NCBI GenBank assembly: GCA_024734495.1 | Contig: JALMQS010000718.1 | Span: forward strand, 593,925 to 657,924 | DNA: 64,000 nucleotides | Direction of reading: 5' to 3' | Origin: Forficula auricularia | Taxonomy: Eukaryota > Arthropoda > Insecta > Dermaptera > Forficulidae | Shown: one piece after another, positions 55,150-64,000 of the stretch | Numbering within the stretch: position 1 is the first letter of the stretch | How the letters are laid out: each line of letters begins with the position of its first letter | The notes under the pieces: model-generated | Told to the model about the DNA's origin: nothing | What the model saw: the letters and a program-made list of their open reading frames with translations, nothing else | Databases searched by the model: none | Position numbers and translations under genes: made by a program

Positions 55150-55715
55150 TTAGACATTTAATCGTAGTGTGAGCAATATCTTTTGATATCCCTCACACCA
55201 CATGAAAAGAAGTCCAACTGTGAGGAGTTTGCCTTTAGCATCACTCTATTCAGCCCTGTATTTTTTGAATAATTAGTATTACAAATGGGGATAAAAAGGG
55301 TTTCGACAATGCGACTGTAATATTGAGGTACTTTAAAATTAATATTGGAGAATTTCACAACAATCAATCAGACCATTCAACAGTTTGCGAAGGAATATCA
55401 AGTCACTTTGTAGTCTACGAGATAACAAACTTTGGATATTTAGTTCGGTTCTTAAGAGTCTAGAAGAGGGATAGGTATATGGGGTAAGAGAGTTATTAGT
55501 TGATGAGAATTTATATGATATAATTTTTAAAAATTTATTTTGCACTATTTCAATTTGGTCAATTTGATTTTGGACATGCGGTGACCAAATTAAACTGCAG
55601 TATTCCAGCTTGCTTCTTACTAGGGAGTTAAATAGTATTTTTAGGCAGTTGGAATTTTTGAAATTTTTTGTATTTCTATATATAAATCCCAGAAGTTTAA
55701 AAGACTGACCACAAA
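55150..55715 (-). pseudogene. CR1/Jockey-type LINE, C-terminal ORF2 region
   Basis: Minus strand: CGQSFKLLGFIYRNTKNF, LVRSKLEYCSLIWSPHVQNQ, IEIVQNKFLKIISYKF, then after a frameshift YYSRIVETLFIPICN and SSQLDFFSCGVRDIKR. This is the region after the RT thumb. At least one frameshift near 55345-55360. Confidence 0.8.
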
Positions 55716-55799
55716 TAGCATGCGCATGCGTTGACTTTGGTCACGTGTGCTGAATTTAATCACGATCCTCAGTTGTCCTCTAGCTACAACAGCATAAGC

Positions 55800-56256
55800 A
55801 TGTCAGTTCCGCTATCAGATTGCACCAAAGAGGAGCAACGAGGAGTGGACATAGGGTGTGAAAGGTGCTGAAATTCACGACTTTTGTCACAATACTGGGA
55901 AAGTGCTTTATCTTGTAAAAGCTTTTTTTTATGGATCGAAATGTTTAAAAGTGGCCGACCGAGCCTAACACAAAAAGAGGGAGCTGGGCGACCGTCAACT
56001 TCGACCACTAACGACAACATTCAGCAAGATCAAGAGATGATTACAGCAGATAGGCGAGTTACCATAGATAAGGTAGCATCTTCTTTAAAGATTAGTCACG
56101 GTTCTGCCTATCACATTATCCTCCGACATGGACGTTCGGGATGCGGTGCTAAAGTGGCTTCATGACCAACCGAAAACCTACCAGGAAGGCATCCGGAAGC
56201 TTGTGACTCTCTGGACCAAGTGCATTGCTAAAGGTGGAGACTATATCGAAAAATAA
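55800..56256 (+). pseudogene. Mariner-like transposase with the catalytic domain deleted
   Basis: ATG 55800 opens MSVPLSDCTKEEQRGV; after a frameshift MFKSGRPSLTQKEGAGRPST and ITADRRVTIDKVASSLKISH follow, a mariner helix-turn-helix. The sequence then jumps directly to DVRDAVLKWLHDQPKTYQEG and WTKCIAKGGDYIEK, the end of the transposase. The part with all three catalytic Asp residues is missing. TIRs were not found. Confidence 0.75.
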
Positions 56257-56394
56257 TGTATCTGTTGTACACTATCTTAGTTTAATAAAGTTGTAGAATG
56301 AAAAGTGTAAGTAATTTTTGACTTATCTTTGTACAAAAAAGCAGTTTGTTTTGAACAGGCATTGAGGACTGTCTGCCCATTATCCAATGCATAT

Positions 56395-56700
56395 TTCGTT
56401 ATTTATTATTTAGTTCTCTCTTTTTCTTGACATGTGTTTTCCAACGAAGGGCCACGTCCAGCGTCATGCCAAGGTACTTCGGCTGATTAGAGTAGGTATG
56501 GAATAATTTTGCCATTGAGATATACCGGTACGTATAGTTAATCTTTTTATTGGTAAAGACTACATGTACTGATTTGGTCTCATTTAATTCTCCATTTATC
56601 TGTCTATGCTTGGATTTTGGAGATTGAGGTGTATAATTTTCGAATAGATTCATTATTGTCTTTGTCCGGTTGCCAGAATTATCGTATCGTCGGCAAATGT
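56395..56700 (-). pseudogene. Jockey-type reverse transcriptase fragment
   Basis: Near 56680-56700 the minus strand reads ATFADDTIILAT, the RT active-site box; after frameshifts NETKSVHVVFTNKKI and PKYLGMTLDVALRWKTHVK follow at 56600-56400. Decayed. Confidence 0.75.
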
Positions 56701-56964
56701 GGCTGTTGTGTTTGAGGAATCTTCTGGTACGTCACTGGTATAGAGAAGGTAAAGGCACACTTCCCTGTATTAATATTCTAAAGCTTCGAGTATGCGCCTT
56801 CTTGTTTTATTCGAAATTATCGGTCTTAGTGGTACGATTTAATAATATTTGCATAACATGCCGGGGTCTATATTTATAGAAAATTTATTTGTACACGATT
56901 TTATTTAATTTTGTTTCAAGTACATTTTGACAATTTTGATAGTAAAACAAATTTTAATTAAATA

Positions 56965-57455
56965 ATCTGCAAACGGATCGTTGCTAAACTTTTTCCAAAT
57001 TCATTTGAAATATTAATATGTTTATTCCTTTATTATTAATCAGATATCATTTGCTATTTGCAGTTCATGTTGACTTAAAATCATAAATAGAGATTGATTC
57101 CGATCTAATACTTGAGGAATTACAATTCTACATTGGATTTTTGACATTTCGGTTATTATTGGTAACCATTGATGAAGACATGAAGGAATCGAGTTAAAAT
57201 AAAAAATAGCCATCGATTCTGACCTAATACTTGAGGAATAACAATTCTACATTAGATTTTTGACGGTTCGTTTATTATTGGTAACCATTGCTGAAGACAT
57301 GGAGGAATCGATTTAAAATCAAAAATAACGATCGATTCTTATCTAATACTAGAGGAATAACCTTATTGCATTCCATTTTTGATGTTTTGACTATTAATGG
57401 CAACCTCTACTGAAAACGTGGAAGAATCGACTTAAAATCAAAAAGACTAAATTTT
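56965..57455 (+). repeat. GATCGTTGCTAAACT-family element with 119-bp tandem units
   Basis: Begins AACGGATCGTTGCTAAACTT. Three units start at GATTC 57096, 57215 and 57334, exactly 119 bp apart, each with CTAATAC, GAGGAAT, TTTTGA and GGAATCGA. The third is more diverged. Other copies: 41507-41625 (head only), 62288-62548 with 63363-63500. Confidence 0.7.
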
Positions 57456-57472
57456 TTTTGGTAAACAACTCA

Positions 57473-57640
57473 AGCTTGGGTTTCACAAAAAAAGAAATAA
57501 CACAAAAATGAGTTTTGAATTCGATATATTTCGATTGTCAGCCCATATTCAGCAGTCAGAGAAAACTGAATATAAACCCGAAATTTTTTGAATTCAAAAC
57601 TCATTTTTGTTTTATTTCTTTTTTGTGAAACCTACCTCGC
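57473..57640. repeat. Small decayed PLE-like palindrome
   Basis: GTTTCACAAAAAAAGAAATAA...GAGTTTTGAATTC at the left is the inverse of 57585-57640. In the middle CTGAATATGGG..TCGAAAT (minus) recalls the hammerhead region but is degenerate. Confidence 0.45.
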
Positions 57641-58690
57641 AATTTTACCCAATTTTTATTATTATATAAAGAATAAATCGCCCAAATACCTTTAAACAAA
57701 GGAAAATTACGTACTTTATGAAGGCATAGAGCCTTTACTACATGAAAAAAGAGGGTTTTTCGCCCTGCCTACCAAGTTATCCGGACTGCCGTGTTATTGA
57801 GTACTTTTTAGGGACTCTACTGTATTAATATAAATTGCTTTAAATTACCGAGCAACGCTATTGAACAATTAAACAAATAATTTGATATAAAAATACGAAA
57901 TTGACAATAAAATTTATAAATTATTATAATAGATTCAATGGATATTATGTTTGCCAAGTTTCAGCTCTACTCATTGATTGGATCCATATGCAAAGTGTGA
58001 AGGTATCCCGGTGGCTCCCTCGTGAGCGAGAGGGTTGTTTCCCCCTAAAAGGGTTTAATTAGTGAAGGGTGGTCAGAGGGATGGGACAGGGGGCGCTTTA
58101 TTTTCAGTGGGGGGTGCGGGGAGGGTGAAACAAAGCGGCCGCTTTGAGATCGCATTTGCGTGTTGATTGCCCATGAGGGGGAGATGCACCTCGCAAACTT
58201 ATATATACATAATGTATATAACATTATACATAACTACAGTGTGTTTCAAAATATTAATCACAACATCCATATGACTGATTAAAATATTTCATTCATGATG
58301 ACATCATCACTAATTATAAAACATACACACGCAAATTGGCAATAAATTTTAATTATAACTGCGTAATAAGATTGAATTATACAATAGTGACGTTTAAGGT
58401 TAAAGATTACATAAATCATATTTGTAATTAGTATTATATAAATCAGCATTTTGTAAACTTTTTCCCGACTGGATGAGATTGGATAATTTCTGTGATTTTT
58501 TGCAAGGCCCATCCTATACCCAATATAAAAAATATAATTCATAACTAACACTAATAACAAGTGACAAAAAAACATAAATAGAAACATATCTTTAAAATGG
58601 CTTAAATAAATGTTAATAACCATCATGGTATTTTGGCATCTTGAGCTCCGCGAAATAACTAAATACTAAAATAACATTTAAAACTACTTT
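57641..58690. other. No gene; G+C-rich unique island 58000-58190
   Basis: 58000-58190 includes CTCCCTCGTGAGCGAGAGGG (a hairpin), GGGGGGTGCGGGGAGGG and CGGCCGCTTTGAGATCGC. It has no repeat partner. The minus frame 58279-58626 is hydrophobic but A+T-driven and has no recognisable domain, so it is not called. Confidence 0.4.
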
Positions 58691-58696
58691 ATTACT

Positions 58697-58780
58697 ATTA
58701 TTGTTGTTGTAGAATGTTGAGGTATTTCGGAATTTTTCGGATTTTTCCGAAATACCTCAACATTCTACAACAACAATAAT
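58697..58780. other. Perfect 34-bp inverted repeat
   Basis: 58697-58730 and 58747-58780 are exact reverse complements around a 16-nt loop. The arm contains GTAGAATGTTGAGGTATTTC. A transcript would form an uninterrupted 34-bp hairpin, the size of a short miRNA precursor, though real precursors usually have mismatches. Confidence 0.7.
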
Positions 58781-59019
58781 ATACATAAACGGAAACTTTG
58801 GCTGATCACTGTGGACCCTTCCACGAGTCTCCATTAACTTATCTACTTTATTACTTTAAACAAATACTTTTCTATTTAATTTGCTTAGTATAGCTCATAA
58901 AATAATTACTATTTTTATCAATTTTAAGCCTTTTTTTAAGCACATTTCTCTGTTAAATCCTAAATAAATCTCAAATATAGAAGAAAATTTTCGAAGTAAC
59001 CTTAAAAATGCGTTATTTT

Positions 59020-59117
59020 TACGTCTTTTTAATCGAAACAATTACCATTGAGAAAAATCGACTTGAACTTAAAAATGCGTCTAATACTAGAGAAATACCC
59101 ATTCTCCGTTCCATTTT
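59020..59117 (+). repeat. Fragment of the CTAATACTAGAGRAAT repeat
   Basis: AAAAATCGACTTGAACTTAA and CTAATACTAGAGAAATACCC resemble the 119-bp units; a similar fragment is at 61690-61830. Confidence 0.4.
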
Positions 59118-59119
59118 TA

Positions 59120-59660
59120 ACCGACTTCAAAAAAGGTGGAGGTTCTCTATTCGAACGATTTTTTTTTTTTTGTGCCTATGTTACCTCATATCTCCGCCAA
59201 TTGTGAACCGATTTTGAAAAAAAAATTGCATCGGGTTCAGTCTACCTTCCAATTGGTTTCGTTTTTTTTCATTGGTATTAGACCTTTTTTGTTAGGTTTG
59301 TTCAGGCCTAACTTCTTTGTTTATGAACCGATTTCGATGATTTTTTTTATTGGAAAGGGGGTATCTTAGGGATGGTGTCATATTAATTTGTTCAAGTTCT
59401 GATGATATGATCACTATTATATTAATAACATCACTAAAAGAGAAAAATAAAAATAATTTTTAAGAAAAAAATAAAACCGACTTCAAAAAAATTAAATGCA
59501 ACAAATAAAATACACTAAAAGGTATAAAATAATTATTATCTTATTTAGTTACAACTAAACGACTAAATATTAACATGAAATTACTTTTTTAAGTCGGTGC
59601 CAAACATATACCTTTTATGAATCGCCCTCGACGGATCTTACTTAGTAGGTTTGGCGGGTA
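59120..59660. repeat. AACCGACTTC-family repeat, longest copy in plus orientation
   Basis: Starts AACCGACTTCAAAAAAGGTG, contains CTCATATCTCCGCCAATTGT and ATGAACCGATTTCGATGATT, then the ACACTAAAAGGTATAAAAT arm and GGTACGCTCGCTTATA. It equals the inverse of 5290-5875 over most of its length. The short frames 59008-59369 lie inside. Confidence 0.6.
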
Positions 59661-60245
59661 CGCTCGCTTATACTTAGGGTAAGGTGGGGTAAAGATCCGC
59701 ACTGAGAAATCATCCGCACCCCTAGTTTGAAGTGACCCCCAATATTTAACTTGATTTTATAATTTTTATTATGTTAGTAATAATGCCAGCAAACGTCACC
59801 TAAAGTTTAGATGCCAGCCGGCAACTCATTTGACAACTATGACCTAAGATTGTTTTTGATTGTTTTCAATGTAATATCAGGTTATGTTTTCAATGTAATA
59901 TCAGGTTATGTTCACGGTGAAATCAGGGTGTATGAACTTCTCAGTAATTTCTTTATTGGTTTAGTTCTTACTTTGGACCCTCAAAATAAAGATTAAAAAT
60001 AAATTCCAACCCTAATGCGGCCAATTCACTTTCCATTTTAGGTGATGTTGAAAAGTGCAAAATGGGGTAAAGATCCGCGGCATCAGAGGGGCAAACATCC
60101 GCACGTGGACATCCACTTACTTCAACTAATAACTTTGTTTCCTTTTGTAGTAATTATAAACGAAAGACTAAAATGAAACCATTTTCCCCAGAACTGTTTG
60201 TAAAATTTTCATCATTATTGGTAAACTTATCAAAAATAGTCCGTG
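59661..60245. other. Unassigned DNA with short repeats
   Basis: GGGGTAAAGATCCGC occurs twice in the same orientation (59690 and 60065). A 24-bp unit GTTTTCAATGTAATATCAGG is duplicated at 59866-59913. The frame 59811-59996 crosses the duplication and has no recognisable domain. Confidence 0.45.
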
Positions 60246-60249
60246 ATTC

Positions 60250-61379
60250 TCGATTCAAGCCTAGTTCACCAGGGCTTAGTCCTTGCCATTAGTACTATTC
60301 AACACAAGCACTTAGCAGACTAACTGGTTAGTAGTGAGTGGTTCACACGTCTCTACTACTATCCAACCCGTATAGAAATAAATAGATTTTCGAAATATGT
60401 TTTTTATATATCTTTTGAAAATATATTAAAAATATAAAATTTTTGTGTTAAATTTATATAAAATTTATACTAGAGCGACATAAAAATAATTTATATTTTA
60501 AGAATATATAGAAAACATAAACTTTATATAAATTTAACACAAAAATTTTATATTTTTAATATATTTTCAAAAATATATAAAAAAGATATTTCGAAAATCT
60601 ATTTATTTCCATACGGGAATGTAATTAGTGTATTTTATTAAGGAAGAATAGTGTGGGTTCTTGGTAAAACATATGTTTTAAATAAAGTAAAATTTTTTGA
60701 AATATTTTCTTTAGTTTATTTAATTAGTGTATAGTGAAAGATGGCAATTCGAGTTGTCAAACACCTCATTTTTAATCATTATTTTAACATTATTTTAACA
60801 TCGTTAATAAAAGAGCTTGAAGTGGAATTGAAAAATGAAAAACGCTTGTGGACAAGAAATTTTTATTGTTTTTTCTGCTGTCCACTTTTCGGCCATTTCA
60901 ATAAATCTACAAACCCTTTTTTTGAATGAATTTATTACTCACTTGTCACAAATTTACAATTAATTTAAACAAATTTATTTCACAAATCTATAAGGCCCAC
61001 TTCACTAGGCAATTCCCTGGAGTTGCAACGGAAACTCGTCAAGTATCGTCAATTTGAGTTTCCTATGCGAAGTTCAAATGAATAATAAATTTTAAATTAT
61101 TATTGAATGTTTGATTAAAGTTGATTCTCTTTACAAATAATAAAAAGAAAATCTAACTAATAATGATCATATTACAATTGTATATGATTAAAATTGAAAA
61201 ATAGTGAAAAATATATAGGTAGGGGAAGCTAGTTGGCATTAGTAAATAGAAACCATTTCTATTCACTCGCACTTGCCACTCTACTAATACTAACCACTTA
61301 TATTGTGTGTTTACACGACACAGAATTAGTGCGAGTGGTTAGCACTAATACTTAGTACTAAGCCCGTGTAAACTAGCCT
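60250..61379. mobile_element. Possible long TIR element with AGCCTAGTTCACC ends
   Basis: AGCCTAGTTCACCAGGGCTTAGT at the left resembles the inverse of 61355-61379 (AGGCTAGTTTACACGGGCTTAGT), and both are followed by the words ACTAACCACT/AGTGAGTGG in diverged form. The ends recall the GCCTAGTNCACA elements at 26476-28301. A nested MITE lies at 60367-60618. No transposase. Confidence 0.4.
60367..60618. mobile_element. A+T-rich palindromic MITE
   Basis: CCCGTATAGAAATAAATAG to its inverse ending CATACGGG. Arms of about 98 bp (containing TTTTCGAAATAT and TTTGTGTTAAATTTATATAA) pair almost fully around a 50-bp centre. Confidence 0.65.
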
Positions 61380-62285
61380 TTACTCAATGAAATCCTGTTT
61401 AGTATGTCACCACAATCCGTTTTAAAAAACATGGCGGTCTGTTGTACCTACGGACACTGGACCCGATGTACCTAAGGACACATCACTCAACATAGGTACT
61501 GCAGGTCGTTATGTACTAGAGTCAGCTCTCGATAACATACATTTTTTCTAAACCCTTGAAAAAACCTAGTTAAGACCAATAAAATATGAAGATAACTCGA
61601 AATAATTCTATGAAAAGTTTTAATGATAGAATTCGACGTAAGCTAAATTCATTAAAAACGTTACTTCTGGGTTGGTATTTCCTCTTTTTAATTGAAACAA
61701 TTATTACCAATACAGAAAAATTCGACTTGCAATCTAATACTAGAGAAATTATCATTCTACTTTGATTTTTTGAATAAAGTTTTTATCATTATTGGTAAAC
61801 TTATCAAAAATAGTGAGTGATTCTCAATTTTTTTTTTGGCCTTTCGGCCTTTCTAGCCATTAGAAGGAATAAACATCTATATTTATCTATCTATCTATCT
61901 ATTCTATATAATAAAAATGAATTTCTATTTCTTTGTAACCACAGATCTCTCAAATGCCTGGATCGATTTGGCTATTTTTTTTTAAATGTTCGTAATAGTC
62001 CAATTCAGGTTAATACGTAAAAAAAAATTGGAAAAGTTGCCCGGAAAATTGGAAAATTCAGGAAAAACTAAAAAAAAATCAGGTTAGTCAACATAGCTTG
62101 TCAGACAATAAAAGAATAAACGAGCAAAAAAAAACATGTGTTGGCGGCCCTGTTTGTAAGATTTTTGAGTGTCATTCATTCTCAATAGTTCTAACCACAT
62201 TATCGTTGAAGAAGAATTTAATAATGCAACAAAGATTTAAAAAAGCTATCTATTTTTTTTAAAGTACATTTAAAAACAAAAATTA
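61380..62285. other. No gene; microsatellite and possible Helitron-like 5' end
   Basis: (ATCT)n at 61880-61902 is followed by TCTATATAATAAAAATGAATTTC, a sequence often seen at the 5' end of insect Helitrons; no matching 3' end was found. 61440-61540 is unique with balanced composition. Confidence 0.3.
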
Positions 62286-62287
62286 AA

Positions 62288-62548
62288 AAAATAAACTGCA
62301 ACGGATCGTTGCTAAACTTTATCCAAATGCATTTGAAATATTAATATGTTTATTTTTTTATTATTAATCAGATATCACTTGCAATTTGCAGTTCATGTTG
62401 ACTTTAATTCAAAAATAATCATCGATTCTCATTTAACAGTCGAGGAATAACCATTCTACATTCGATTTTTGACCCTTCGATTATTATTAGTAGCCATTGC
62501 TGAAGACATGGAGGAATCGACTTAAAATCAAAAATAACGATCGATTAC
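62288..62548 (+). repeat. GATCGTTGCTAAACT-family element, left half
   Basis: CAACGGATCGTTGCTAAACTT and one 119-bp unit. The other half continues at 63363-63500 (CTAATACTAGAGGAATAACC, as at 57340), separated by the insertions 62549-63362. Confidence 0.65.
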
Positions 62549-62881
62549 ACTGGGCAACAAAAAAATAATTTTTAAATGCTTCGAGCACTTGATCCTACCA
62601 ATTTTGGGTTGAGAAAAACGAATATGACAATGAAAAAATTTTTCTTAGCTCTAGTTTCTGTGAAATACAGTAGGTGGCGGATCAAGAGAAAAAGATACAT
62701 TTTAATTACATATGCTAACAACATTGAAAGTACATTTTATTTTTTTACAAATTGTAGTTACATTCTAAGAGTTCTACATTGCTGGAATAATACTTCACAG
62801 ATGGTCGTGTCTGAAGAGATTTATGTGGTGCCTTCATCAGATCGTCGTTTTTTAGCTTGCCTCTTTTTTGTTGCCCAGTGT
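62549..62881. mobile_element. MITE with CACTGGGCAACAAAAAA ends
   Basis: Left CACTGGGCAACAAAAAA, right TTTTTTGTTGCCCAGTG, with TTA on both sides (62546-62548, 62882-62884). About 333 bp. The 103-codon frame inside (62576-62887) shows no domain. Confidence 0.6.
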
Positions 62882-62884
62882 TAT

Positions 62885-63345
62885 TAGTCCATCAGGAATT
62901 TACAGATTAGTTTTTAACCTGTAAACTCCTGATGATGAACTAATAATCCGAAATATATTGAGATTGTATACACCTCTTTGAGTTTTATTTCATTCACTCT
63001 GAAACTACACTCCCTTTACTTTATTAATGTTTATTATCCTTTATAATCACGTAGTTTTAGTTTTTTAGTTATAACTCGAGTTCTAATTGAGCTACAAACA
63101 AGTGGTAATTTGTAAATCCAAGAGGAAGCTGTTTTCTATTAGTTCAACAAAATATTGTGATCTCAAATATTGTTGTTTAATATCTAACGGAACTCGAAAA
63201 TAGGTCAAAATGGTCTTTTTCACCGTTTTGATCGATTATATCTCCAAAACAAGAGCTAATCGGTAATCTTTATGGTGATTTTTGAATTCAGCAGGTGGAA
63301 ATACATAAGAATCAGCTATTTTTGAGCCCGAAGCATTTTCATTGT
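62885..63345 (+). mobile_element. Single PLE-type terminal repeat
   Basis: Matches the right half of the 10051-11190 palindrome (TGATGAACTAATAATCCG, ACTCGAGTTCTAATTGAG, GGTCAAAATGG). The hammerhead core is at 62929-62953: CTGATGA, a weakened helix II (GAA/TCC) and GAAA; CTC before and GAG after pair as helix I. The right border CATTGTTGGGCAGTG resembles a MITE end. Confidence 0.55.
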
Positions 63346-63362
63346 TGGGCAGTGTTATTATC

Positions 63363-64000
63363 TAATACTAGAGGAATAACCTTATTGCATTCCATTTTTG
63401 ATGTTTTGACTATTAATGGCAAGCTCTACTGAAACCGTGGAAGAATCGACTTAAAATCAAAAAGACTAAATTCTTTTATGATAAACAACTCAAGCTTGAT
63501 AATAAGAGAATTTTTTATAAATAGATTGTATATACTTTTGTGTCTAGCAAAATGAATAATAATTGTAATTTTCAAGTCTTCTTATCTATATATAATAATA
63601 CCTACTACTGGCCTTGAAGCTAGTTCTAAATATAATCGGCTTATACGTGACGACGCTGACGTGATTTTTTTTTTAATTTTAAAACTCTCTGATAGTTCGT
63701 GACAAATATAATTTATTAAAGAAAATTTAAATTATTATTTTAAAACCGACTACGGAGTCCAGGAGGCTTCGCAATTGGTTATATTAATAATTCAAACTAT
63801 TATGAATAAAGTTTAGTAACCGTCGTTGCTTCTTTACTTTTGTTTATGAAAATATAGTATAGCGGTCATTGAGTGACCATCTTGATACTTTTAAGTGACA
63901 CATTTAATTTCTGATTTACAAAAAAGTATAATATACTGGAAAACAAAAGAAATGTTTAAAGAGTTTTATCACCAGCCACAAATTTTTTTTTTTTTTTTTT
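63363..64000. repeat. Right half of the 119-bp repeat element, then unassigned DNA
   Basis: 63363-63500 continues the element at 62288. 63620-63770 is an inverted, diverged partner of 23915-24045. The window ends in a T-run. No gene. Confidence 0.5.

Noticed and set aside
58279..58626. 115-codon hydrophobic minus-strand frame
   Set aside because: Composition (Ile, Tyr, Phe) is what A+T-rich DNA gives by chance; no domain and no exon-like borders.
62576..62887. 103-codon frame
   Set aside because: Lies within a MITE and runs into its terminal inverted repeat; no recognised domain.

Overview
The window is A+T-rich eukaryotic DNA, most likely from an arthropod and probably an insect. Three things suggest this. 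A nuclear copy of mitochondrial DNA (8344-8711) keeps the insect gene order trnL(UUR)-cox2 and the invertebrate mitochondrial code (TGA as Trp, AGA as Ser). The transposons are typical insect families: mariner, Tc1, hAT, Penelope-like, RTE/Jockey/CR1-type LINEs and Helitron-like elements. There are also many short nested MITEs. I found no host protein-coding gene; almost every long open frame is a transposon remnant or a frame through a repeat.

Layout. 0-8.5 kb: end of a Penelope-like element (PLE) ORF, a Helitron-like element, twin palindromic MITEs, two small TSD-flanked PLE derivatives, a Tc1 fragment, a palindromic repeat, a LINE fragment and the mitochondrial insert. 8.5-17 kb: a Tc1 derivative, a 1.1-kb palindrome, a 153-bp tandem array inserted in a ribozyme-bearing palindrome, a Helitron-like element with a G-rich tract, and one PLE nested in another. 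17-29 kb: a 1.33-kb foldback element, a PLE fragment inside a TA-target MITE, a Tc1 element with an apparently intact short intron, a second G-rich Helitron-like element, and two TTAA-flanked elements of which one contains a hAT element. 29-37 kb: a 20-bp minisatellite split by a 4,975-bp PLE (29286-34260), then a mariner remnant carrying a 439-bp PLE derivative. 37-48 kb: a near-perfect 1.7-kb foldback, LINE fragments, a TIR element enclosing a PLE palindrome, MITEs and a PLE endonuclease fragment. 48-64 kb: a mariner with one premature stop, the second 1.3-kb foldback, four tandem retroposon-like units, LINE fragments, a deleted mariner, a 119-bp repeat family and further MITEs.

The recurring theme is Penelope-like retroelements. 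About a dozen PLE-derived units lie here, usually as inverted pairs of terminal repeats with 12-16-bp target duplications. Nearly all carry a hammerhead-ribozyme core (CUGANGA, short helix II, GAAA). In several copies the whole minimal fold can be drawn: a helix III as short as AC/GU, an unpaired H17, and a helix I that closes. Two copies differ by a paired change in helix I that keeps pairing, which argues for selection on the RNA fold when they were mobile. Because the repeats are mostly in inverted pairs, both strands carry ribozymes.

Limits: no alignment or folding software was used. Element boundaries come from visible TIRs, TSDs and reading frames, and family names are by eye.
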